From Siphonodentalium dalli (taxonomy: Eukaryota > Mollusca > Scaphopoda > Gadilida > Siphonodentaliidae), in assembly GCA_032622095.1 (NCBI GenBank), contig CP136061.1:4150505-4214504 (forward strand): DNA of 64,000 nt, in the 5' to 3' direction. Shown one piece after another: positions 51,819 through 62,897 of this stretch. A model generated the notes under the pieces. It had not been told where the DNA came from, made no database searches, and saw only the letters and a list, made by a program, of their open reading frames with translations. Every line of letters starts with the position of its first letter. Within the stretch, counting starts at the first letter, position 1. The translations under genes and the position numbers were made by a program.

Positions 51819-54752
51819 TCCTTATGTGAGTCTTATAGGTATACATTATCAATATGCCACCTTCCTTATGTGTGTCTTATAGGTATACATTATCAATATG
51901 TCACCTTCCTTATGTGAGTCTTATAGGTATACATTATCAATATGCCACCGTCCTTATGTGAGTCTTATAGGTATACATTATCAATATGTCACCTTCCTTA
52001 TGTGAGTCTTATAGGTATGCATTATCAATATGCCACCGTCCTTATGTGTGTCTTATAGGTATACATTATCAATATGCCACCGGCCTTATGTGTGTCTTAT
52101 AGGTATGTATTATCAATATGCCACCTTCCTTATGTGAGTCTTATAGGGGTATGTATTATCAATATGCCACCTTCCTTATGTGAGTCTTATAGGTATGTAT
52201 TATCAATATGCCACCTTCCTTATGTATGTCTTATAGGTATACATTATCAATATGCCACCGTCCTTATGTGTGTCTTATAGGTATACATTATCAATATGCC
52301 ACCGTCCTTATGTGTGTCTTATAGGTATACATTATCAATATGCCACCTTCCTTATGTGAGTCTTATAGGTATGTATTATCAATATGCCACCTTCCTTATG
52401 TATGTCTTATAGGTATACATTATCAATATGCCACCGTCCTTATGTGTGTCTTATAGGTATGGATTATCAATATGCCACCTTCCTTATGTGAGTCTTATAG
52501 GTATACATTATCAATATGCCACCTTCCTTATGTATGTCTTATAGGTATACATTATCAATATGTCACCGTCCTTATGTGTGTCTTATAGGTATGTATTATC
52601 AATATGCCACCTTCCTTATGTGTGTCTTATAGGTATGTATTATCAATATCCACCGGCCTTATGTGAGTCTTATAGGTATGCATTATCAATATGCCACCTT
52701 CCTTATGTGAGTCTTATAGGTATGTATTATCAATATGCCACCTTCCTTATGTATGTCTTATAGGTATACATTATCAATATGTCACCGTCCTTATGTGTGT
52801 CTTATAGGTATGTATTATCAATATCCACCGGCCTTATGTGAGTCTTATAGGTATGCATTATCAATATGCCACCTTCCTTATGTGAGTCTTATAGGTATGT
52901 ATTATCAATATGCCACCTTCCTTATGTATGTCTTATAGGTATACATTATCAATATGTCACCGTCCTTATGTGTGTCTTATAGGTATGTATTATCAATATG
53001 CCACCGGCCTTATGTGAGTCTTATAGGTATGCATTATCAATATGCCACCGCCCTTATGTGAGTCTTATAGGTATGCATTATCAATATGCCACCGTCCTTA
53101 TGTGAGTCTTATAGGTATGTATTATCAATATGCCACCTTCCTTATGTGAGTCTTATAGGTATGTATTATCAATATGCCACCTTCCTTATGTGTGTCTTAT
53201 AGGTATGTATTATCAATATGCCACCTTCCTTATGTGTGTCTTATAGGTATGTATTATCAATATGCCACCTTCCTTATGTATGTCTTATAGGTATACATTA
53301 TCAATATGCCACCGTCCTTATGTGTGTCTTATAGGTATACATTATCAATATGCCACCGTCCTTATGTGTGTCTTATAGGTATACATTATCAATATGCCAC
53401 CTTCCTTATGTGAGTCTTATAGGTATGCATTATCAATATGCCACCTTACTTATGTATGTCTTATAGGTATACATTATCAGTATGTCACCGTCCTTATGTG
53501 TGTCTTATAGGTATGTATTATCAATATGTTACCGTCCTTATGTGTGTCTTATAGGTATGTATTATCAATATGCCACCGTCCTTATGTGTGTCTTATAGGT
53601 ATGTATTATCAATATGCCACCTTCCTTATGTGAGTCTTATAGGTATACATGGCAATATCCACCTTCCTTATGTGAGTCTTATAGGTATGTATTATCAATA
53701 TGCCACCGTCCTTATGTGTGTCTTATAGGTATACATTATCAATATCCACCTTCCTTATGTGTGTCTTATAGGTATACATGGCAATATCCACCTTCCTTAT
53801 GTGAGTCGTATAGGTATACATTATCAATATGTCACCGTCCTTATGTGTGTCTTATAGGTATGTATTATCAATATGCCACCGTCCTTATGTGTGTCTTATA
53901 GGTATGTATTATCAATATGCCACCTTCCTTATGTGAGTCTTATAGGTATACATTATCAATATGCCACCGGCTTTATGTGAGTCTTATAGGTATGTATTAT
54001 CAATATGCCACCTTCCTTATGTGTGTCTTATAGGTATACATTATCAATATCCACCTTCCTTATGTGTGTCTTATAGGTATACATGGCAATATCCACCTTC
54101 CTTATGTGAGTCTTATAGGTATGTATTATCAATATGCCACCGTCCTTATGTGTGTCTTATAGGTATACATTATCAATATCCACCTTCCTTATGTGTGTCT
54201 TATAGGTATACATGGCAATATCCACCTTCCTTATGTGAGTCTTATAGGTATGTATTATCAATATGCCACCGTCCTTATGTGTGTCTTATAGGTATACATT
54301 ATCAATATGCCACCTTCCTTATGTGAGTCTTATAGGTATACATTATCAATATCCACCTTCCTTATGTGTGTCTTATAGGTATACATGGCAATATCCACCT
54401 TCCTTATGTGAGTCTTATAGGTATGTATTATCAATATGCCACCGTCCTTATGTGTGTCTTATAGGTATACATTATCAATATGCCACCGTCCTTATGTGAG
54501 TCTTATAGGTATGTATTATCAATATGTCACCGACCTTATGTGTGTCTTATAGGTATGCATTATCAATATGCCACCTCCCTTATGTATGTCTTATAGGTAT
54601 GTATTATCAATATGCCACCTTCCTTATGTGTGTCTTATAGGTATACATTATCAATATGCCACCTTCCTTATGTGAGTCTTATAGGTATGTATTATCAATA
54701 TGCCACCTTCCTTATGTGAGTCTTATAGGTATGTATTATCAATATGCCACCT
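51819..54752 (+). repeat. Large duplication D, copy 1 (2,934 bp)
   Basis: Matches 54,753-57,684. Shared singletons 2,932 bp apart are ATCAGTATG near 53480 and 56412, ATGTTACC near 53529 and 56461, GTCGTATAGG near 53808 and 56740, and GGCTTTATG near 53969 and 56901. Upstream of about 52,147 the offset is 2,934 bp because this copy has a two-base insertion (TTATAGGGGTATG). Contents are an ATG/ACATTATC series, the GGCC/GCCC monomers near 53.0 kb, and 129/173-bp trimers at 53.6-54.5 kb. Confidence 0.93.
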
Positions 54753-57684
54753 TCCTTATGTGAGTCTTATAGGTATACATTATCAATATGCCACCTTCCT
54801 TATGTGTGTCTTATAGGTATACATTATCAATATGTCACCTTCCTTATGTGAGTCTTATAGGTATACATTATCAATATGCCACCGTCCTTATGTGAGTCTT
54901 ATAGGTATACATTATCAATATGTCACCTTCCTTATGTGAGTCTTATAGGTATGCATTATCAATATGCCACCGTCCTTATGTGTGTCTTATAGGTATACAT
55001 TATCAATATGCCACCGGCCTTATGTGTGTCTTATAGGTATGTATTATCAATATGCCACCTTCCTTATGTGAGTCTTATAGGTATGTATTATCAATATGCC
55101 ACCTTCCTTATGTGAGTCTTATAGGTATGTATTATCAATATGCCACCTTCCTTATGTATGTCTTATAGGTATACATTATCAATATGCCACCGTCCTTATG
55201 TGTGTCTTATAGGTATACATTATCAATATGCCACCGTCCTTATGTGTGTCTTATAGGTATACATTATCAATATGCCACCTTCCTTATGTGAGTCTTATAG
55301 GTATGTATTATCAATATGCCACCTTCCTTATGTATGTCTTATAGGTATACATTATCAATATGCCACCGTCCTTATGTGTGTCTTATAGGTATGGATTATC
55401 AATATGCCACCTTCCTTATGTGAGTCTTATAGGTATACATTATCAATATGCCACCTTCCTTATGTATGTCTTATAGGTATACATTATCAATATGTCACCG
55501 TCCTTATGTGTGTCTTATAGGTATGTATTATCAATATGCCACCTTCCTTATGTGTGTCTTATAGGTATGTATTATCAATATCCACCGGCCTTATGTGAGT
55601 CTTATAGGTATGCATTATCAATATGCCACCTTCCTTATGTGAGTCTTATAGGTATGTATTATCAATATGCCACCTTCCTTATGTATGTCTTATAGGTATA
55701 CATTATCAATATGTCACCGTCCTTATGTGTGTCTTATAGGTATGTATTATCAATATCCACCGGCCTTATGTGAGTCTTATAGGTATGCATTATCAATATG
55801 CCACCTTCCTTATGTGAGTCTTATAGGTATGTATTATCAATATGCCACCTTCCTTATGTATGTCTTATAGGTATACATTATCAATATGTCACCGTCCTTA
55901 TGTGTGTCTTATAGGTATGTATTATCAATATGCCACCGGCCTTATGTGAGTCTTATAGGTATGCATTATCAATATGCCACCGCCCTTATGTGAGTCTTAT
56001 AGGTATGCATTATCAATATGCCACCGTCCTTATGTGAGTCTTATAGGTATGTATTATCAATATGCCACCTTCCTTATGTGAGTCTTATAGGTATGTATTA
56101 TCAATATGCCACCTTCCTTATGTGTGTCTTATAGGTATGTATTATCAATATGCCACCTTCCTTATGTGTGTCTTATAGGTATGTATTATCAATATGCCAC
56201 CTTCCTTATGTATGTCTTATAGGTATACATTATCAATATGCCACCGTCCTTATGTGTGTCTTATAGGTATACATTATCAATATGCCACCGTCCTTATGTG
56301 TGTCTTATAGGTATACATTATCAATATGCCACCTTCCTTATGTGAGTCTTATAGGTATGCATTATCAATATGCCACCTTACTTATGTATGTCTTATAGGT
56401 ATACATTATCAGTATGTCACCGTCCTTATGTGTGTCTTATAGGTATGTATTATCAATATGTTACCGTCCTTATGTGTGTCTTATAGGTATGTATTATCAA
56501 TATGCCACCGTCCTTATGTGTGTCTTATAGGTATGTATTATCAATATGCCACCTTCCTTATGTGAGTCTTATAGGTATACATGGCAATATCCACCTTCCT
56601 TATGTGAGTCTTATAGGTATGTATTATCAATATGCCACCGTCCTTATGTGTGTCTTATAGGTATACATTATCAATATCCACCTTCCTTATGTGTGTCTTA
56701 TAGGTATACATGGCAATATCCACCTTCCTTATGTGAGTCGTATAGGTATACATTATCAATATGTCACCGTCCTTATGTGTGTCTTATAGGTATGTATTAT
56801 CAATATGCCACCGTCCTTATGTGTGTCTTATAGGTATGTATTATCAATATGCCACCTTCCTTATGTGAGTCTTATAGGTATACATTATCAATATGCCACC
56901 GGCTTTATGTGAGTCTTATAGGTATGTATTATCAATATGCCACCTTCCTTATGTGTGTCTTATAGGTATACATTATCAATATCCACCTTCCTTATGTGTG
57001 TCTTATAGGTATACATGGCAATATCCACCTTCCTTATGTGAGTCTTATAGGTATGTATTATCAATATGCCACCGTCCTTATGTGTGTCTTATAGGTATAC
57101 ATTATCAATATCCACCTTCCTTATGTGTGTCTTATAGGTATACATGGCAATATCCACCTTCCTTATGTGAGTCTTATAGGTATGTATTATCAATATGCCA
57201 CCGTCCTTATGTGTGTCTTATAGGTATACATTATCAATATGCCACCTTCCTTATGTGAGTCTTATAGGTATACATTATCAATATCCACCTTCCTTATGTG
57301 TGTCTTATAGGTATACATGGCAATATCCACCTTCCTTATGTGAGTCTTATAGGTATGTATTATCAATATGCCACCGTCCTTATGTGTGTCTTATAGGTAT
57401 ACATTATCAATATGCCACCGTCCTTATGTGAGTCTTATAGGTATGTATTATCAATATGTCACCGACCTTATGTGTGTCTGATAGGTATGCATTATCAATA
57501 TGCCACCTCCCTTATGTATGTCTTATAGGTATGTATTATCAATATGCCACCTTCCTTATGTGTGTCTTATAGGTATACATTATCAATATGCCACCTTCCT
57601 TATGTGAGTCTTATAGGTATGTATTATCAATATGCCACCTTCCTTATGTGAGTCTTATAGGTATGTATTATCAATATGCCACCT
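54753..57684 (+). repeat. Large duplication D, copy 2 (2,932 bp)
   Basis: Tandem second copy without the GGGG insertion. One private change noticed is GTGTCTGATAGG near 57478, where copy 1 has GTGTCTTATAGG. All four shared singletons listed for copy 1 are present. Confidence 0.93.
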
Positions 57685-58379
57685 TCCTTATGTGAGTCTT
57701 ATAGGTATACATTATCAATATGCCACCTTCCTTATGTGAGTCTTATAGGTATGTATTATCAATATGCCACCTTCCTTATGTGAGTCTTATAGGTATGTAT
57801 TATCAATATGCCACCGGCCTTATGTGAGTCTTATAGGTATGTATTATCAATATGCCACCTTCCTTATGTGAGTCTTATAGGTATGTATTATCAATATGCC
57901 ACCTTCCTTATGTGAGTCTTATAGGTATACATTATCAATATGCCACCTTCCTTATGTGAGTCTTATAGGTATGTATTATTAATATGTCACCTTCCTTATG
58001 TGAGTCTTATAGGTATACATTATCAATATGCCCCCTTCCTTATGTGTGTCTTATAGGTATGTATTATCAATATGCCACCTTCCTTATGTGTGTCTTATAG
58101 GTATGTATTATCAATATGCCACCGGCCTTATGTGAGTCTTATAGGTATGCATTATCAATATGCCACCTTCCTTATGTGTGTCTCATAGGTATGTATTATC
58201 AATATGCCACCTTCCTTATGTGAGTCTTATAGGTATACATTATTAATATGCCACCTTCCTTATGTATGTCTTATAGGTATACATTATCAATATGCCACCG
58301 GCCTTATGTGTGTCTTATAGGTATGTATTATCAATATGCCACCTTCCTTATGTGAGTCTTATAGGTATACATTATCAAT
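57685..58379 (+). repeat. GCCACC-TTCC monomers between duplications
   Basis: Sixteen or so GCCACC monomers, mostly TTCC with GAG and GTATT or ACATT. Private changes are TATTATTAATATG near 57978, GCCCCCTTCC near 58030, GTCTCATAGG near 58183 and ACATTATTAATATG near 58241. No gene and no ordered multimer seen. Confidence 0.85.
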
Positions 58380-61044
58380 ATGCCACCTTCCTTATGTGTG
58401 TCTTATAGGTATGTATTATCAATATGCCACCGGCCTTATGTGAGTCTTATAGGTATGTATTATCAATATCCACCGTCCTTATGTGAGTCTTATAGGTATA
58501 CATTATCAATATGCCACCTTCCTTATGTGAGTCTTATAGGTATACATTATCAATATGTCACCGTCCTCATGTGTGTCTTATAGGTATGTATTATCAATAT
58601 GCCACCTTCCTTATGTGAGTCTTATAGGTATGCATTATCAATATGTCACCTTCCTTATGTGAGTCTGATAGGTATACATTATCAATATCCACCTTCCTTA
58701 TGTGAGTCTTATAGGTATGCATGGCAATATCCACCTTCCTTATGTGAGTCTTATAGGTATACATTATCAATATGCCACCTTCCTTATGTGAGTCTTATAG
58801 GTATGCATTATCAATATGTCACCTTCCTTATGTGTGTCTTATAGGTATGTATTATCAATATGCCACCTTCCTTATGTGTGTCTTATTTATCAATATGCCA
58901 CCGTCCTTATGTGTGTCTTATAGGTATGCATTATCAATATGCCACCTTCCTTATGTGAGTCTTATAGGTATGTATTATCAATATCCACCGACCTTATGTG
59001 AGTCTTATTGGTATGTATTATCAATATGCCACCATCCTTATGTGTGTCTTATAGATATGTATTATCAATATGCCACCTTCCTTATGTGTGTCTTATAGGT
59101 ATGTATTATCAATATGCCACCTTCCTTGTGTGTGTCTTATAGGTATGTAATATCAATATGCCACCTTCCTTATGTGAGTCTTATAGGTATGTATTATCAA
59201 TATGCCACCTTCCTTATGTGAGTCTTATAGGTATGTATTATCAATATGCCACCTTCCTTATGTATGTCTTATAGGTATACATTATCAATATGCCACCGTC
59301 CTTATGTGTGTCTTATAGGTATGCATTATCAATATGCCACCTTCCTTATGTGAGTCTTATAGGTATGTATTATCAATATCCACCGACCTTATGTGAGTCT
59401 TATAGGTATGTATTATCAATATGCCACCTTCCTTATGTGAGTCTTATAGGTATGTATTATCAATATCCACCGACCTTATGTGAGTCTTATAGGTATGCAT
59501 TATCAATATGTCACCGTCCTTATGTGTGTCTTATAGGTATACATTATCAATATGCCACCTTCCTTATGTGAGTCTTATAGGTATGTATTATCAATATCCA
59601 CCGACCTTATGTGAGTCTTATAGGTATGTATTATCAATATGCCACCTTCCTTATGTGAGTCTTATAGGTATGCATTATCAATATGCCACCTTCCTTATGT
59701 GAGTCTGATAGGAATGTATTATCAATATGCCACCTTCCTTATGTGAGTCTTATAGGTATGCATTATCAATATGCCACCTTCCTTATGTATGTCTTATAGG
59801 TATACATTATCAATATGCCACCGTCCTTATGTGTGTCTTATAGGTATACATTATCAATATGCCACCTTCCTTATGTATGTCTTATAGGTATACATTATCA
59901 ATATGCCACCTTCCTTATGTGAGTCTTATAGGTATGTATTATCAATATGCCACCTTCCTTATTTGAGTCTTATAGGTATGTATTATCAATATGCCACCTT
60001 CCTTATGTGAGTCTTATAGGTATACATTATCAATATGCCACCGTCCTTATGTATGTCTTATAGGTATACATTATCAATATGCCACCTTCCTTATGTATGT
60101 CTTATAGGTATACATTATCAATATGCCACCTTCCTTATGTGAGTCTTATAGGTATGTATTATCAATATGCCACCTTCCTTATGTGAGTTTTATAGGTATG
60201 TATTATCAATATGCCACCTTCCTTATGTGAGTCTTATAGGTATGTATTATCAATATGCCACCGTCCTTATGTGAGTCTTATAGGTATACATTATCAATAT
60301 GCCACCGTCCTTATGTGTGTCTTATAGGTATGCATTATCAATATGTCACCGTCCTTATGTGTGTCTTATAGGTATACATTATCAATATGCCACCTTCCTT
60401 ATGTGAGTCTTATAGGTATGTATTATCAATATGCCACCTTCCTTATGTGAGTCTTATAGGTATGTATTATCAATATGCCACCTTCCTTATGTGAGTCTTA
60501 TAGGTATGCATTATCAATATGTCACCGTCCTTATGTGTGTCTTATAGGTATACATTATCAATATGTCACCGTCCTTATGTGTGTCTTATAGGTATACATT
60601 ATCAATATGCCACCTTCCTTATGTGAGTCTTATAGGTATGTATTATCAATATGCCACCGTCCTTATGTGTGTCTTATAGGTATGCATTATCAATATGTCA
60701 CCGTCCTTATGTGTGTCTTATAGGTATACATTATCAATATGCCACCTTCCTTATGTGAGTCTTATAGGTATGTATTATCAATATGCCACCTTCCTTATGA
60801 GTGTCTTATAGGTATGTATTATCAATATGTCACCGTCCTTATGTGTGTCTTATAGGTATACATTATCAATATGCCACCTTCCTTATGTGAGTCTTATAGG
60901 TATGTATTATCAATATGCCACCTTCCTTATGAGTGTCTTATAGGTATACATTATCAATATGCCACCTTCCTTATGTGAGTCTTATAGGTATGTATTATCA
61001 ATATGCCACCTTCCTTATGTGAGTCTTATAGGTATGTATTATCA
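58380..61044 (+). repeat. Dispersed copy of the 43.4-46.3 and 46.4-49.2 kb blocks
   Basis: Collinear with 43.37-43.97 kb (offset 15,007, then 14,921 bp) and, after a junction at 58,887, with 44.86-45.4 kb (offset 14,032 bp) and 48.0-48.4 kb (offset 11,307 bp). TAGGAATG near 59711 and CCACCGACC units near 58,985, 59,388, 59,470 and 59,602 identify it. Private changes include GTCCTCATG near 58566, GTCTGATAGG near 58670 and 59706, ACCATCC near 59032, CCTTGTGTG near 59127 and TATGTAATATC near 59147. TTATGAGTGTC monomers near 60797 and 60929 occur only here. Confidence 0.85.
58862..58896 (+). repeat. Truncated monomer at an off-register junction
   Basis: The unit reads GTGTCTTATTTATCAATATG, nine bases shorter than normal between CTTAT and TATCAAT. 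Left of it the sequence tracks 43.9 kb and right of it 44.86 kb, so relative to that paralogue 889 bp are missing. This is 20 monomers plus nine bases, not a whole number of units. Confidence 0.82.
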
Positions 61045-62228
61045 ATATCCCACCTTCCTTATGTGAGTCTTATAGGTATGTATTATCAATATGTCACCGT
61101 CCTTATGTGAGTCTTATAGGTATGTATTATCAATATGCCACCTTCCTTATGTGAGTCTTATAGGTATGCATTATCAATATGTCACCTTCCTTATGTGAGT
61201 CTTATAGGTATACATTATCAATATCCACCTTCCTTATGTGTGTCTTATAGGTATGTATTATCAATATGCCACCTTCCTTATGTGTGTCTTATAGGTATGT
61301 ATTATCAATATGCCACCTTCATTATGTATGTCTTATAGGTATGTATTATCAATATGTCACCGTCCTTATGTGTGTCTTATAGGTATACATGGCAATATCC
61401 ACCTTCCTTATGTGTGTCTTATAGGTATACATTATCAATATGCCACCTTCCTTATGTATGTCTTATAGGTATACATTATCAATATGCCACCTTCCTTATG
61501 TGAGTCTTATAGGTATACATTATCAATATCCACCTTCCTTATGTGTGTCTTATAGGTATGTATTATCAATATGCCACCTTCCTTATGTGTGTCTTATAGG
61601 TATGTATTATCAATATGCCACCTTCATTATGTATGTCTTATAGGTATGTATTATCAATATGTCACCGTCCTTATGTGTGTCTTATAGGTATACATGGCAA
61701 TATCCACCTTCCTTATGTGTGTCTTATAGGTATACATTATCAATATGCCACCGTCCTTATGTGTGTCTTATAGGTATGTATTATCAATATGTCACCGTCC
61801 TTATGTGTGTCTTATAGGTATACATGGCAATATCCACCGTCCTTATGTGTGTCTTGTAGGTATACATGGCAATATCCACCGTCCTTATGTGTGTCTTATA
61901 GGTATACATTATCAATATGCCACCGGCCTTATGTGTGTCTTATAGGTATGCATTATCAATATGCCACCTTCCTTATGTGAGTCTTATAGGTATGCATTAT
62001 CAATATGCCACCGTCCTTATGTGTGTCTTATAGGTATGCATTATCAATATGCCACCGTCCTTATGTGTGTCTTATAGGTATGCATTATCAATATGCCACC
62101 TTCCTTATGTGAGTCTTATAGGTATGCATTATCAATATGCCACCGTCCTTATGTGTGTCTTATAGGTATGCATTATCAATATGCCACCTTCCTTATGTGA
62201 GTCTTATAAGTATGTATTATCAATATGC

Positions 62229-62258
62229 CACCGTCCTTATGTATACATGGCAATATCC
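62229..62258 (+). repeat. Truncated monomer (13-base internal deletion)
   Basis: CCACCGTCCTTATG is joined directly to TATACATGGC, losing the triplet region and TTATAGG. The normal ACATGGC unit is 42-43 bp, so this one is about 29-30 bp. The matching position in copy 2 of duplication E lies outside the window. Confidence 0.8.
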
Positions 62259-62426
62259 ACCGTCCTTATGTGTGTCTTATAGGTATACATGGCAATATCC
62301 ACCGTCCTTATGTGTGTCTTATAGGTATACATTATCAATATACACCGGCCTTATGTGAGTCTTATAGGTATACATGGCAATATCCACCGTCCTTATGTGT
62401 GTCTTATAGGTATGCATTATCAATAT

Positions 62427-62770
62427 ACACCGTCCTTATGTGTGTCTTATAGGTATGTATTATCAATATACACCGTCCTTATGTGTGTCTTATAGGTATG
62501 TATTATCAATATACACCGTCCTTATGTGTGTCTTATAGGTATGCATTATCAATATACACCGTCCTTATGTGTGTCTTATAGGTATGCATTATCAATATAC
62601 ACCGTCCTTATGTGTGTCATATAGGTATGCATTATCAATATACACCGTCCTTATGTGTGTCTTATAGGTATGTATTATCAATATACACCGTCCTTATGTG
62701 TGTCTTATAGGTATGTATTATCAATATACACCGGCCTTATGTGAGTCTTATAGGTATACATTATCAATAT
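62427..62770 (+). repeat. Uniform block of eight 43-bp ACACC monomers
   Basis: Eight successive units begin with ACACC and each is 43 bp (344 bp). The first seven are GTCC-GTG with GTATT or GCATT, and the eighth is GGCC-GAG with ACATT. One carries GTGTCATATAGG near 62618. Elsewhere ACACC junctions are mostly isolated, so this is a small local amplification. Confidence 0.85.
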
Positions 62771-62897
62771 GTCACCTTCCTTATGTGAGTCTTATAGGTA
62801 TACATTATCAATATCCACCTTCCTTATGTGTGTCTTATAGGTATGTATTATCAATATGCCACCTTCCTTATGTGTGTCTTATAGGTATGTATTATCA

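Larger units (their letters stand above)
61045..62897 (+). repeat. Large duplication E, copy 1 (1,853 bp)
   Basis: Starts at an unusual ATATCCCACC junction (61045) that recurs at 62898, exactly 1,853 bp later. The matching order includes TTCATTATGTATG monomers (near 61318 and 63171) and pairs of ACATGGC units. It contains a 305-bp, seven-monomer internal repeat (61,135 and 61,440). It also has a 13-base truncated monomer near 62,235, an ACACC block at 62,427-62,770, and singletons GTCTTGTAGG near 61855 and TATAAGTATG near 62208. Confidence 0.92.
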
